A stretch of 64,000 bases of DNA. Origin: Paraburkholderia sabiae. Its GTDB lineage: Bacteria; Pseudomonadota; Gammaproteobacteria; Burkholderiales; Burkholderiaceae. The translations under genes and the position numbers were made by a program. Shown in pieces: positions 1-9,049 of the stretch (its first letter is position 1; every line of letters begins with the position of its first letter). The notes below the pieces were generated by a model. The model had not been told where the DNA came from. It did not search any database and was given only the letters and a program-made list of their open reading frames with translations. Where the stretch lies: NCBI RefSeq assembly GCF_030412785.1, contig NZ_CP125295.1:1612001-1676000 (forward strand). The letters are read 5' to 3'.

Positions 1-470
1 TTCAGCACGCGCTCGAAATAGCCCATGAACTTCGGAATGCGATGGTCGATGAAATCCGTCGAGCGGATTTTCGCGGCCTCTTTCTGTTCCTCGTAATACA
101 TGCCCGATGCGAGGGGATGATGCGTGTCGTGCGCTTCCGTGACCATATCGGCGATGGTCAGCTGCAGTCCGTTTGCCACGTAGCGCAGACTGTCGATTTT
201 CGGCGCGAGATTCAGCTTCGGCCCGAGATAGAACAGGATGTTCGCCGACTGCGAAATGATCAGATCGCCGTCCTGCAGAAACGGCGGCGCATACGGCAGA
301 CACGCTTCATCTTTATCGTTCAGCACGTCGATCATCGCGCCCGTGCCGAGTCCGTCCTGTTCATCGCCGCGCGCCACTTCCACATAGTCCGCGCGTGCCT
401 CTTCCAGCGCGAGCCGCACGAATTCGCCGCGGCCCTGCAAGCCATCCCAATAGTAGAGTTTGTAAGTCAT
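1..470 (-). CDS. Glutathione S-transferase family protein (C-terminus beyond the window)
   Basis: Reading leftward from the ATG complement at 468-470, the protein opens MTYKLYYWDGLQGRGEFVRL, a thioredoxin-fold GST N-terminus. It continues through a typical region ending in ISQSANILFYLG, the glutathione-binding Gln-Ser pair of the family, and then enters the all-alpha C-terminal domain. About 156 residues are visible, and the frame is open to base 1, so the last part is missing. Family members conjugate glutathione to electrophiles in the cytoplasm; the substrate cannot be told from sequence. It appears to be monocistronic and is read in the same direction as the YeiH gene upstream of it, but a strong terminator separates the two. 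Confidence 0.85.
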   Translation of the reverse strand, partial: MTYKLYYWDGLQGRGEFVRLALEEARADYVEVARGDEQDGLGTGAMIDVLNDKDEACLPYAPPFLQDGDLIISQSANILFYLGPKLNLAPKIDSLRYVANGLQLTIADMVTEAHDTHHPLASGMYYEEQKEAAKIRSTDFIDHRIPKFMGYFERVL

Positions 471-589
471 CGGTCAGTCCTCATTCGGTTGTCAGCGGCG
501 CGGGTCGCGCCGCGCTTGCACACGGAAGGGAGCTAGAAGTATGCCGCGCGACATGCGAACTTTGCGTGTTCCGGAAGGTATAGGCAAAA

Positions 590-618
590 AGCACAAAAGC
601 CCCGCACGCGGCGGGGCT
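590..618 (-). terminator. Rho-independent terminator after the yeiH-type gene
   Basis: An 8-bp perfect stem (AGCCCCGC / GCGGGGCT, 598-605 and 611-618) has a 5-base loop. On the minus strand it is followed by a T-rich run (complement of 590-599). It lies directly downstream of the stop of the transporter gene at 639. Confidence 0.8.
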
Positions 619-638
619 TGTTTGAGAGAGGTGGCGGC

Positions 639-1724
639 TTAGCCGAACAGGTGCTGGACGAGCCATGTGATGCCCAGACCGCCTGCGAAGAGCCACACGT
701 AGAGGATCAGACCTGTCGTCAGTGCACGCGGACCGGCGTCGCGGATCTGCGAGAGGCGCGTTTCGATGCCGAGCGCCGTCATGGCCATCGTTAGTGCGAA
801 CGTGTCGAGCATGTTGACCGTGTTCGTTGCTGCTTCGGGCAGGATGTGCAGCGAGTTCACGGCGACACAGGCAAGGAAGCCAAGTGCGAACCAGGGTACG
901 GCGAGCTTGCGCGGTGCATGCGTTGCATCGTGCGTGCCCTTTGCCATCGCCTGACGCGCCGAGCGGTTCACCCAGAAGCCGACGATCAGCAGCACGGGCA
1001 CCAGCAGCATCACGCGGGTCATCTTGACGATGGTGGCGATATGCGTCGCTTCCGGGCTCACGTTGCTTGCCGCGCCGACCACCTGCGCGACTTCGTGAAT
1101 CGTGCCGCCGAAGAACAGGCCAACGCCCGTCGTATCGAGATGGATGATGCCGGCGCGCAGCAGAGCGGGGTAAAGGAACATCGACAGCGTGCCGAACAGC
1201 ACCACGCTACCGACGGCCATCGCGCTCTTGTGCGGCTTCGATTGCAGCGTCGATTCGAAGGCGAGCACGGCGGCCGCGCCGCAGATCGCGCTGCCCGCTG
1301 CCGTGAGCAGCGCGCTGTCGCGATCGAGCTTCATCAGTTTCATGCCGGCCCAGGTGCCGATCACGAGCGTGCTGACCACGATCAGTAATGATTCGGTAAG
1401 ACCCGGCAAACCGACTTGCGCAATTTCCTGAATGCTGACGCGCAGGCCGAAAAACGCGACGGCGATGCGCAGCAGTTTGCGCGCCGAGAAATTGACGCCG
1501 GCGGCCCAGCTATCGGGCATGCCGTCTTTGAGCGCGTTGCCGTAGATCATCCCGCCGACGATGCCGACGATCAGCGGGCTGATGCCCAGGTTGGCGATCG
1601 ACGGGATGGCGGCGATTCGTGTGACGGCCGCTGCGAACAGGGCGACGAAAAGAATGCCGTTGATCTGGCCGCGCGTCGATGACGGCGCGGCGGCGGGAAC
1701 GGCGTGGGTGTGGGCGGTGGACAT
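639..1724 (-). CDS. YeiH/UPF0324-type putative sulfate exporter family membrane protein
   Basis: A 361-residue polytopic membrane protein with about ten hydrophobic segments. It matches the YeiH (UPF0324) family in length and in segments such as NLGISPLIVGIVGGMIYGN and AICGAAAVLAFE, the conserved glycine- and alanine-rich core. The family is annotated as putative sulfate exporters, but function is poorly established. The gene is divergent from a LysR regulator, an arrangement also seen for yeiH/yeiE in enterobacteria, so that regulator probably controls it. The start is the ATG complement at 1722-1724, preceded by a purine-rich stretch on the minus strand. Confidence 0.8.
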   Translation of the reverse strand: MSTAHTHAVPAAAPSSTRGQINGILFVALFAAAVTRIAAIPSIANLGISPLIVGIVGGMIYGNALKDGMPDSWAAGVNFSARKLLRIAVAFFGLRVSIQEIAQVGLPGLTESLLIVVSTLVIGTWAGMKLMKLDRDSALLTAAGSAICGAAAVLAFESTLQSKPHKSAMAVGSVVLFGTLSMFLYPALLRAGIIHLDTTGVGLFFGGTIHEVAQVVGAASNVSPEATHIATIVKMTRVMLLVPVLLIVGFWVNRSARQAMAKGTHDATHAPRKLAVPWFALGFLACVAVNSLHILPEAATNTVNMLDTFALTMAMTALGIETRLSQIRDAGPRALTTGLILYVWLFAGGLGITWLVQHLFG

Positions 1725-1780
1725 GGCTTCAACCTCTTCGTGAAGGCTGCTTGACTCGATGGCCTTATCCTAATTTACGT

Positions 1781-1790
1781 ATATCGATAT
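1781..1790. promoter_or_regulatory. Palindrome in the yeiH-lysR divergent promoter region
   Basis: The 119-base intergenic region is AT-rich compared with its flanks and carries the perfect palindrome ATATCGATAT. LysR regulators usually bind T-N11-A dyads between themselves and a divergent target. This is a candidate operator by position only. Confidence 0.35.
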
Positions 1791-1843
1791 GAAAAATCGT
1801 GATTTAGAATGTCATGTATCGGGAAATCTGATACTTTGTCGCC

Positions 1844-2758
1844 ATGACCCCTGACCAGCTTATAACGTTCGCCGCCGTCGCCGAGCATCGGAACATCAGC
1901 CGGGCCGCGCTGGCGCTGCATCTATCGCAGCCTGCCGTGTCCGGGCAGTTGCGCCAGTTGCAGGATGAATTCGGCGAGCCGCTCTATCTGCGCGACGGCC
2001 GCGGCGTGCGGCTCACGCCCGCCGGTGAGCAGCTTGCCAGTTATGCGTCGCGGCTGCGCGACACGTTCCGCCAGGCGTACGCGTATCGCGACGCGCTGCG
2101 CGGCATGGAGCAGGGCACGCTGCGGATCGGCGCGAGCACGACGCCCGCCAGCTATCTGCTGCCGTATCTGATTGCCGAATTCCAGCGCCTTCACCCCGAC
2201 GTCACGATCCATACGGACGACGGCAATACGGCCGATATCGTCGGCGCGCTGTCTTCGTTCGATATCGCGCTGGTCGAAGGGCAGGTCGGCGGCGATCTGC
2301 CGCCCGATACGGTCGTGCATCCGTGGCACGAGGACGAGATCGTCGCGATCATGCCGCGCTCGCATCCGCTCGCCGAGGCCGGTTTGCGGGCCGTGACGTT
2401 GACCGATCTGAGCACGCATGCGCTCGTGTTGCGCGAGGAAGGCTCCGGCGTGCGGCAACTGATCGAGCGCGCGTTCGCCCGCGCGGGCGCGCCGATGCGC
2501 GTGGCGCTCGCGATCGCGGGCGTCGAGGGCGTGAAGGAAGCCGTGCGCGCGGGCATGGGCGTCGGTTTCGTGTCGGCGATGTCGATGCGCCACGAGAACG
2601 AATCGCTGTGCCGTCTGCCGCTCGGCCCCGAGCCGCTCACGCGACGTTTTTCGATTCTCGTGCCGCATGCGAGCGCGCCGTCACGGCTCGTCGGACGCTT
2701 TCTCGAACTGTGCCTGAATGGCGACGCGCGGCCTCTGCCGGGCGAGTCCGGCCGTTAA
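1844..2758 (+). CDS. LysR-family transcriptional regulator (YeiE/CysB-like group)
   Basis: A 304-residue LysR protein. The N-terminal winged helix covers about residues 1-60 (LITFAAVAEHRNISRAALAL, then the recognition helix HLSQPAVSGQLRQLQ). An effector-binding domain of type 2 periplasmic fold follows from about residue 90 (GTLRIGASTTPASYLLPYLI). It is divergent from the YeiH-type transporter gene 119 bases away, so it probably regulates that gene and itself. The inducer is unknown. A short hairpin with a T run follows at 2808-2827. Confidence 0.85.
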   Translation: MTPDQLITFAAVAEHRNISRAALALHLSQPAVSGQLRQLQDEFGEPLYLRDGRGVRLTPAGEQLASYASRLRDTFRQAYAYRDALRGMEQGTLRIGASTTPASYLLPYLIAEFQRLHPDVTIHTDDGNTADIVGALSSFDIALVEGQVGGDLPPDTVVHPWHEDEIVAIMPRSHPLAEAGLRAVTLTDLSTHALVLREEGSGVRQLIERAFARAGAPMRVALAIAGVEGVKEAVRAGMGVGFVSAMSMRHENESLCRLPLGPEPLTRRFSILVPHASAPSRLVGRFLELCLNGDARPLPGESGR

Positions 2759-2807
2759 GGGATTACCACTATTGGCGCGATGTGCGTCGCGCGGCAGTAT
2801 TCGCCTC

Positions 2808-2827
2808 AAGCGCAGTCGCGCTTTTTT
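2808..2827 (+). terminator. Short rho-independent terminator after lysR
   Basis: A 6-bp stem (AAGCGC / GCGCTT) with a 4-base loop runs into six T residues at 2822-2827. It sits between the LysR stop and the kgu operator, so it probably insulates the operon. Confidence 0.6.
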
Positions 2828-2836
2828 GATATCTGT

Positions 2837-2856
2837 CTTTGGAACCGATTCCAAAG
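2837..2856. promoter_or_regulatory. PtxS-type LacI-family operator upstream of kguE
   Basis: CTTTGGAACCGATTCCAAAG has perfect 8-base arms (CTTTGGAA / TTCCAAAG) around a CCGA centre with the central CG step typical of LacI-family operators. It lies 33 bases before the kguE ATG, where a bound repressor would block the promoter. The last gene of the operon encodes a PtxS-like LacI repressor. From memory, the Pseudomonas PtxS site is a TGAAACCGGTTTCA-type palindrome, which is related but not identical. Confidence 0.7.
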
Positions 2857-2888
2857 GCTGTTTTGAGTAACAGAACAGGGTCTTGGGC

Positions 2889-3653
2889 ATGTCGGAAGTT
2901 GTCATCGTCGCGAGTGCGTTTGGAGCCGAAGCGATCCGCAAGGACGGTCATCACGCGTGGCTGAAGACGGCAGCGCAAGCGGGCGCGGCCGGGTTTGAAG
3001 TGCGCCGGGAGCTGTTCGCGCTGGAAGCGGAGGCGTCGTCGGAAGCGCTGTCGGCGCTGGGCAAGTCAATCGCAGCGAAAGGCTTGTGGTCGGTGTATTC
3101 GACGCCCGCCGAACTGTACGCGGCCGACGGCGCGCTCGACGAAGCGAGTTTGCGTCAGGCGCTGATCGAAGCGACGGCGCTCGGCGCGCGCTTCGTCAAG
3201 CTGCAACTGGGCGGTTTCGCGGGACGCGCCTATGCCGACGCGATCGCGGCATGCACGAAGGGCGTCGCGGCGCGGCTCGTCGTCGAGAACGGACAGATGG
3301 AGCGCGGCGGCTCGCTCGCGCAGTTCGACGGCCTGTTCAATGCGCTGGCCAAGGAAGGCCGTCACAAGCTGATTGGCATGACGTTCGACATCGGCAACTG
3401 GCAATGGCCTGGCGTCGATCCCGTCGAAGCGGCGAAGAAACTCGCGGATCACGTCGAATACATCCATTGCAAGGCGGTGACGGGTGAGGGTGCGCGCCGC
3501 TTTGCCGTCGCGCCTGCCGCCGACGATCCCGTTTTCGCCGCCGTGCTGCCGCTGCTGCCGCGCGACGTGCCGCGCGGCATCGAATTTCCGTTCGACGCGA
3601 CGCGCATCGCCGCCGACGCGTCGCACTACGCCGCATGGCTCGCGTCCGCGTGA
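2889..3653 (+). CDS. kguE: 2-ketogluconate operon sugar phosphate isomerase/epimerase-like protein (KguE)
   Basis: A 254-residue xylose-isomerase-like TIM-barrel protein, with conserved elements GARFVKLQLGG (strand plus ligand loop), VENGQME, TFDIGNW and the C-terminal RGIEFPFD. The ATG at 2889 is preferred over an in-frame TTG six bases upstream because it is the better codon. KguE is the accessory protein encoded with the 2-ketogluconate kinase, transporter and reductase in Pseudomonas; its exact reaction is not settled, and epimerase is the family label. It is the first gene of the operon, 40 bases before kguK and just downstream of the palindromic operator. Confidence 0.8.
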   Translation: MSEVVIVASAFGAEAIRKDGHHAWLKTAAQAGAAGFEVRRELFALEAEASSEALSALGKSIAAKGLWSVYSTPAELYAADGALDEASLRQALIEATALGARFVKLQLGGFAGRAYADAIAACTKGVAARLVVENGQMERGGSLAQFDGLFNALAKEGRHKLIGMTFDIGNWQWPGVDPVEAAKKLADHVEYIHCKAVTGEGARRFAVAPAADDPVFAAVLPLLPRDVPRGIEFPFDATRIAADASHYAAWLASA

Positions 3654-3693
3654 ATGCGGCGACGAGCAGACGCTGACTGAACTGGAGAAACAC

Positions 3694-4656
3694 ATGCATC
3701 CGACACTCGATGTCATCACCTACGGCGAAGCGATGGCGATGTTCGTCGCCGCCGAAACGGGCGCGCTCGCGGGCGTCGGCCAGTTCACGAAGCGTATCGC
3801 GGGCGCCGACCTCAACGTCGCGATCGGCCTGTCGAGGCTCGGCTTCAAGGTAGGCTGGATGAGCCGCGTCGGCGCCGATTCGTTCGGCCAGTACGTGCGC
3901 GACACGCTCGCGAAGGAAGGCATCGATCAGGGCTGCGTGACGACGGATGCGCGCTTTCCGACGGGCTTCCAGCTCAAGTCGAAGAACGACGACGGCAGCG
4001 ACCCCGCCGTCGAGTATTTCCGCAAGGGCTCGGCAGCAAGCCATCTGTCGCTCGACGACTACGTGCCGGACTACGTGCTGCCCGCGCGCCATCTGCATCT
4101 GACGGGCGTCGCGCCCGCCATTTCGGCAAGCTCGCGCGAACTCGCGTTCCATCTGGCGCGCGAAATGCGACAGGCAGGCAAGACGATTTCGTTCGATCCG
4201 AACCTGCGTCCGACGCTCTGGCCCTCGCGTGAAGCCATGGCGGCCGCGCTCAACGAACTCGCGACGTACGCCGACTGGGTGCTGCCCGGCATCGGCGAAG
4301 GCGAGATTCTGACGGGCTACACGAAGGCCGAAGACATCGCGCAGTTTTACCTGGATCGCGGTGCGAAGGGCGTCGTCGTGAAGCTCGGCGCGCAGGGCGC
4401 GTACTACCGCACGGCGACGGATTCGGGCGTCGTCGAAGCGCGGCGCGTCGAGAAAGTCGTCGATACCGTCGGCGCGGGCGATGGCTTTGCAGTGGGCGTG
4501 GTGAGCGCGCTGCTCGAAGGGCGCACGCTGCCGCAAGCGGTGGCGCGCGGCAATCGCATCGGCGCGCTGGCGATTCAGGTGATCGGCGATTCAGAAGGCC
4601 TGCCGACACGCGCCGAACTCGACGCGCTCGAAAGCGCCGCCGCACTGGCCGCCTGA
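3694..4656 (+). CDS. kguK: 2-ketogluconate kinase (PfkB family)
   Basis: A 320-residue ribokinase/PfkB sugar kinase. The N-terminal substrate motif includes GADLNVAIGLSRLG (about 37-50). The C-terminal PfkB signature is DTVGAGDGFAVG, with D263 as the catalytic base in GAGD. KDG-kinase and ketogluconate-kinase members share this architecture; the operon context favours phosphorylation of 2-ketogluconate to 2-keto-6-phosphogluconate in the cytoplasm. The ATG at 3694 is preceded by GGAG at a good spacing, and longer in-frame starts would overlap kguE heavily. If this were a different pathway it could act as a 2-keto-3-deoxygluconate kinase. Confidence 0.85.
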   Translation: MHPTLDVITYGEAMAMFVAAETGALAGVGQFTKRIAGADLNVAIGLSRLGFKVGWMSRVGADSFGQYVRDTLAKEGIDQGCVTTDARFPTGFQLKSKNDDGSDPAVEYFRKGSAASHLSLDDYVPDYVLPARHLHLTGVAPAISASSRELAFHLAREMRQAGKTISFDPNLRPTLWPSREAMAAALNELATYADWVLPGIGEGEILTGYTKAEDIAQFYLDRGAKGVVVKLGAQGAYYRTATDSGVVEARRVEKVVDTVGAGDGFAVGVVSALLEGRTLPQAVARGNRIGALAIQVIGDSEGLPTRAELDALESAAALAA

Positions 4657-4788
4657 CAAGACGGCGCATCAGAGATTCAGCAACACATCAGCAACACAAG
4701 ACGACAACAACAAGATGCCCAGCCGCACGAAAAATCGCGGCTCAACGGCGCACCGACCGACCGCTTAAGCCAAGTACAGGAGACAAGT

Positions 4789-6063
4789 ATGTCCTCATCG
4801 CTCGCGATTCGCCGTTGGTGGACGATCATGCCGATCGTCTTCATCACCTACAGCCTCGCCTATCTCGACCGCGCGAACTACGGCTTCGCGGCGGCGGCCG
4901 GCATCAATCAGGATCTCGGCATCAGCAAAGGGCTGTCGTCGCTGATCGGTGCGCTGTTCTTTCTCGGCTACTTTTTCTTCCAGATTCCCGGCGCGATCTA
5001 CGCCGAACGCAAGAGCGTCAAGAAGCTCGTGTTCTGGAGCCTGGTGCTGTGGGGCGGCTGCGCGGCGCTGACGGGCGTCGTCAGCAACATTCCGTCGCTG
5101 ATGGTGATCCGTTTCGTGCTCGGCGTCGTCGAGGCGGCCGTGATGCCCGCGATGCTGATTTTCATCGCGAACTGGTTCACGAAGCGCGAACGCTCGCGCG
5201 CCAACACGTTCCTGATTCTCGGCAACCCGGTGACGGTGCTGTGGATGTCGGTCGTGTCGGGCTATCTGGTGCATTCGTTCGGCTGGCGCCATATGTTTAT
5301 CGCGGAAGGCGTGCCGGCGATCATCTGGGCCGTCTGCTGGTGGTTCATCGTGAAGGACAAGCCCGAGCAGGTGACGTGGCTGTCGGACGCGGACAAGAAA
5401 CAGCTCGCCGATACGCTGCGCGCCGAACAGGCCGCCATCAAGCCGGTGCGCAACTACGGCGAAGCATTCCGTTCGTCGGCCGTGGTCAAGCTGTGCGCGC
5501 AGTACTTCTGCTGGAGCATCGGCGTGTACGGCTTCGTGCTGTGGCTGCCGTCCATTCTGAAGAACGGCTCGACGCTCGGCATGGTCGAAACGGGCTGGCT
5601 GTCGGCGCTGCCGTATCTCGCTGCGACGATTGCGATGCTCGGCGCGTCATGGGCGTCGGATAAACTCAACAACCGCCGCGCGTTCGTGTGGCCGTTCCTG
5701 CTGATCGGCGCGCTGGCTTTCGCCGCTTCGTATGCGATCGGCTCGACGCACTTCTGGATGTCGTATGCGCTGCTCGTGATCGCGGGCGCCGCGATGTACG
5801 CGCCGTACGGCCCGTTCTTCGCAATCGTCCCGGAACTGCTGCCGAAGAACGTTGCGGGCGGCGCGATGGCGCTGATCAACAGCATGGGCGCGCTCGGCTC
5901 GTTCGTCGGCTCGTACGTGGTCGGCTATCTGAACGGCGCGACGGGTTCGCCCGCTGCCTCGTACGCGTTCATGAGCGTTGCGCTCGTCGCTGCCGTGGTG
6001 CTGACGCTTGCCGTCAAGCCGCAGCCGATGCAGACTTCGAAGCGCGAATCCGTGCATGTCTGA
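4789..6063 (+). CDS. kguT: MFS transporter, probable 2-ketogluconate permease
   Basis: A 424-residue major facilitator protein of the anion:cation symporter type (hexuronate/phthalate group) with 12 predicted membrane segments. It begins RRWWTIMPIVFITYSLAYLD, the usual N-terminus of this group with the conserved YLDR motif in TM1. It is the only transporter in the operon and lies between the kinase and the reductase, so inner-membrane uptake of 2-ketogluconate is the economical reading. The 132-base gap after kguK is long enough for a processing site, but no promoter is evident. An AGGAGA ribosome-binding site precedes the ATG. Confidence 0.85.
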   Translation: MSSSLAIRRWWTIMPIVFITYSLAYLDRANYGFAAAAGINQDLGISKGLSSLIGALFFLGYFFFQIPGAIYAERKSVKKLVFWSLVLWGGCAALTGVVSNIPSLMVIRFVLGVVEAAVMPAMLIFIANWFTKRERSRANTFLILGNPVTVLWMSVVSGYLVHSFGWRHMFIAEGVPAIIWAVCWWFIVKDKPEQVTWLSDADKKQLADTLRAEQAAIKPVRNYGEAFRSSAVVKLCAQYFCWSIGVYGFVLWLPSILKNGSTLGMVETGWLSALPYLAATIAMLGASWASDKLNNRRAFVWPFLLIGALAFAASYAIGSTHFWMSYALLVIAGAAMYAPYGPFFAIVPELLPKNVAGGAMALINSMGALGSFVGSYVVGYLNGATGSPAASYAFMSVALVAAVVLTLAVKPQPMQTSKRESVHV

Positions 6064-6107
6064 AGCGCTATGCGTAAGCCAACTCTCGTTGCAAGGAAAG
6101 TGAATCG

Positions 6108-7076
6108 ATGAAGCGAAAGATCGTCGCGTACAAGCCGCTGCCGGATGATGTGCTTGCGTATCTCCAGCAGCATGCCGAAGTCGTGCAGGCGGACGCCGCG
6201 CAGCACGACGCGTTCGTTGCCGCGCTGAACGACGCCGACGGCGCGATCGGGGCGAGCGTGAAGATCACGCCCGCGATGCTCGACGGCGCGACAAAGCTGA
6301 AAGCGCTCTCGACGATCTCGGTCGGCTACGACAACTTCGACGTCGCCGATCTGACGAAGCGCGGCATCGTGCTCGCGCATACGCCCGACGTGCTGACGGA
6401 ATCGACGGCAGATACCGTGTTCTCGCTGATTCTGGCGAGCGCGCGACGCGTCGTCGAACTCGCCAACTTCGTGAAGGCGGGCGAATGGAAGGCGAGCATC
6501 GGACCTGAACTGTACGGCGTCGATGTGCAGGGCAAGACGCTCGGTATCGTCGGTCTCGGGCGGATCGGCGGCGCGGTTGCGCGGCGTGCGGCGCTCGGCT
6601 TCAACATGAAGGTGCTCTACACGAACCGCAGCGCGAACGCGGAAGCAGAAGAGCGCTATGGCGCGCGCCGCGTCGATCTCGACGAACTGCTCGCGACGTC
6701 CGATTTCGTCTGCCTGCAAGTGCCGCTGACGCCGGACACGCGTCACATGATCGGCGCGAACGAACTGCGCAAGATGAAGAAGAGCGCAATCCTGATCAAC
6801 GCGTCGCGCGGCCAGACTGTGGACGAATACGCGCTGATCGAAGCGTTGCAGTCGGGCACGATCCACGGCGCGGGCCTCGACGTGTTCGACAAGGAACCGC
6901 TCGATCCGAACTCGCCGCTGCTGAAGATGAACAACGTGGTCGCGCTGCCGCACATCGGCTCGGCGACACACGAGACGCGTCACGCGATGGCGCGTTGCGC
7001 GGCGGAGAATCTCGTCGGCGCGCTCGACGGCACGCTGAAGATCAACATCGTCAACCGCGACGTGCTTTCGCAATGA
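6108..7076 (+). CDS. kguD: 2-hydroxyacid dehydrogenase, probable 2-keto-6-phosphogluconate reductase
   Basis: A 322-residue D-isomer-specific 2-hydroxyacid dehydrogenase of the GhrB/TkrA group. The NAD(P)-binding motif GLGRIGG is at 149-155, and the catalytic residues are R234 (NASRG), E263 (DKEPL) and H282 (LPHIGSAT). The residue after the second strand falls in YTNRS, suggesting NADPH preference. In the kgu pathway the enzyme reduces 2-keto-6-phosphogluconate to 6-phosphogluconate, which enters the Entner-Doudoroff or pentose phosphate route. Its stop overlaps the start of the repressor gene (ATGA), so the two are probably translationally coupled. Confidence 0.85.
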   Translation: MKRKIVAYKPLPDDVLAYLQQHAEVVQADAAQHDAFVAALNDADGAIGASVKITPAMLDGATKLKALSTISVGYDNFDVADLTKRGIVLAHTPDVLTESTADTVFSLILASARRVVELANFVKAGEWKASIGPELYGVDVQGKTLGIVGLGRIGGAVARRAALGFNMKVLYTNRSANAEAEERYGARRVDLDELLATSDFVCLQVPLTPDTRHMIGANELRKMKKSAILINASRGQTVDEYALIEALQSGTIHGAGLDVFDKEPLDPNSPLLKMNNVVALPHIGSATHETRHAMARCAAENLVGALDGTLKINIVNRDVLSQ

Positions 7077-8134
7077 ACACGCCGACGTCAGGCGCACCGC
7101 GCCGCGCCACCATCAGCGACGTCGCGCGTGAGGCGGGCACGGGCAAGACGAGCATCTCGCGCTATCTGAACGGCGAGTTGAGCGTGCTGTCGCCGCAACT
7201 GCGCGCGCGCATCGAAGCCGCCATCGAGCGGCTCGACTATCAGCCGAACCAGATGGCGCGCGGCCTCAAGCGCGGTCGTAACCGGCTGATCGGCATGCTG
7301 GTCGCCGACCTGACGAATCCTTATTCCGTCGAAGTGCTGCAAGGCGTCGAGGCCGCGTGTCACGCGCTCGGCTACATGCCGCTCATCTGCCACGCGGCGA
7401 ACGAAGTCGACATGGAGCGGCGCTTCCTGCAACTGCTGACGACGTATCGCGTGGAAGGCGTGATCGTGAATGCGCTCGGCGTCAGTGAAGAGACCTTGCG
7501 GCCTGTCGGCGACGGCGGGATTCCTGCCGTGCTGGTGGACCGCAGCGTCGACGGACTCGTGACCGATATGGTCGGCCTCGACAACGAAGGCGCGACGATG
7601 CTCGCGACGCGGCACCTCGTCGAGCGCGGCTTCGACCGTCTGTGGTTCGTCGTGCAGCCGTTCGAGCACATCAGTTCGCGGCGTCAGCGCGAAGCGGCGT
7701 TCCATCAGGCACTCGAACAGTATCCGCAGGTGAGCGGGCGGACCGTCGTGCTCGAACTCGACGATGCGGATGAACTCGCGCAAACCTTGAACGCGCTCGA
7801 CGCCGAACTCGATGCGGCGATCGACACGCAAGCACAAAACGAAGGCGCGCCGCGCGTCGCGTTGTTCGCGGCGAATGGTCCTGTCGCACTGGCGCTCGCT
7901 CGTCACCTGAATCAGCGGCACGGGCCGAACTGGCAGAAGCGCGTCGCGCTGCTGTCGATCGACGATCCCGAATGGGCCGAGCTGGCGGGCATCACGACGA
8001 TCCGTCAGCCGACTTACGACATCGGCTATCGGGCCGTGGAATTTCTGCACCAGCGCATCGACGGCGAACAGTCCAGCGCGCGCGATTGTCTGCTGCCGGG
8101 CGAACTGATCGAGCGGGCGTCGACGGCGCGCTGA
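7073..8134 (+). CDS. ptxS: LacI-family repressor of 2-ketogluconate catabolism (PtxS-like)
   Basis: A 353-residue LacI/GalR protein. The N-terminal helix-turn-helix is ATISDVAREAGTGKTSISRY (about residues 12-31), followed by the hinge helix region QPNQMARGLKRGR and a periplasmic-binding-like effector domain starting LIGMLVADLTNPY. The start ATG at 7073 overlaps the kguD stop by four bases; an upstream extension would be antisense-like coding inside kguD and is rejected. It should bind the palindrome at 2837-2856 and release it when 2-ketogluconate or its phosphate is present. Placing the repressor last in its own operon gives negative autoregulation. Confidence 0.8.
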   Translation: MNTPTSGAPRRATISDVAREAGTGKTSISRYLNGELSVLSPQLRARIEAAIERLDYQPNQMARGLKRGRNRLIGMLVADLTNPYSVEVLQGVEAACHALGYMPLICHAANEVDMERRFLQLLTTYRVEGVIVNALGVSEETLRPVGDGGIPAVLVDRSVDGLVTDMVGLDNEGATMLATRHLVERGFDRLWFVVQPFEHISSRRQREAAFHQALEQYPQVSGRTVVLELDDADELAQTLNALDAELDAAIDTQAQNEGAPRVALFAANGPVALALARHLNQRHGPNWQKRVALLSIDDPEWAELAGITTIRQPTYDIGYRAVEFLHQRIDGEQSSARDCLLPGELIERASTAR

Positions 8135-8200
8135 TCGACCTTCATCACGGCATGCGCTTACAATGCGCGGCGAGTTCCGACTTTCGCCTTGCTAACGCAC

Positions 8201-8995
8201 ATGTCCGGTCTACCTGTTTCTCCCGTCACGCTCGCCGTGCTCGCCGCCGCGACGATCTTCGTCGCGCTGCTTCCCATCTTTCTGTATCGCCGCTGGCGCG
8301 CGCCGTTCGCGTTGAACCGGCGCGACGCGATCGCGGGCATCGCCGTGTTCGCGTTATCGGCGATGCTGGTCGAGCGCGCGCTCAACGACTATCTGCTGCG
8401 ACAGAACCCAGCCACCAGCGAGTGGCTGTCGGATCCGCTCGCGTTCGTCGTGTATGGCGCGCTCGCCGCTGGCATCTGCGAGGAAGTGGGGCGCTTCATT
8501 GCAATGCGCTGGCTCGCGCGGCGCAAGACGAACGACGCGCGCGACGACGGCACCGCGTTTGCTTACGGTCTGGGTCACGGCGGCGCAGAAGCGTGGTTTG
8601 TCGGCGTGATGGTGCAGGCTCAATGGATCGCGTTCGGCGTGCTCGAAAATCGCGGGCAACTCGATACCTACCTTGGCAATCTGCCCGCCGGTCCGCTGAT
8701 GCGCATTCACTTGCTGCTCGCGAGCCTGTCGCCGGAAATGGCGGGCGTGTTCGTGCTCGAACGGGTGGCGGCGCTGGTGTTCCAGATCGGGCTGTCGGTG
8801 CTGATGTGGCGCGGCGTGCGCGCCGGATCACGTGCCATACTGCCCATCGCGATCGCGGCGCATGCACTGATCGACGTCCCGGCGGCGATGTCGCAGGCGG
8901 GCATGCTGCCCCTCGTGACCGTCGACGTGATCTATGCCGTCGCGGCCCTTGCAGTTGCGGCACTGCTGATCCGCGTGCACAGACGCGCGGCGTGA
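8201..8995 (+). CDS. YhfC-family intramembrane protein (putative metalloprotease)
   Basis: A 264-residue protein with about seven hydrophobic segments. It has the YhfC-family features: an acidic pair in AAGICEEVGRF and a later histidine-containing segment, FAYGLGHGGAEA, with another histidine near IAAHALIDVPAA. These EE and H motifs resemble the CPBP/Abi type of intramembrane metalloprotease, so a membrane protease role is possible but unproven. The ATG at 8201 is chosen over a TTG twelve bases upstream. It follows ptxS by 66 bases on the same strand with no clear terminator, so some read-through is possible. Confidence 0.7.
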   Translation: MSGLPVSPVTLAVLAAATIFVALLPIFLYRRWRAPFALNRRDAIAGIAVFALSAMLVERALNDYLLRQNPATSEWLSDPLAFVVYGALAAGICEEVGRFIAMRWLARRKTNDARDDGTAFAYGLGHGGAEAWFVGVMVQAQWIAFGVLENRGQLDTYLGNLPAGPLMRIHLLLASLSPEMAGVFVLERVAALVFQIGLSVLMWRGVRAGSRAILPIAIAAHALIDVPAAMSQAGMLPLVTVDVIYAVAALAVAALLIRVHRRAA

Positions 8996-9049
8996 TCATC
9001 GACGAACATACACCGCTAAACCGACTCAACAGGCCAGAGGCCAATCGAC

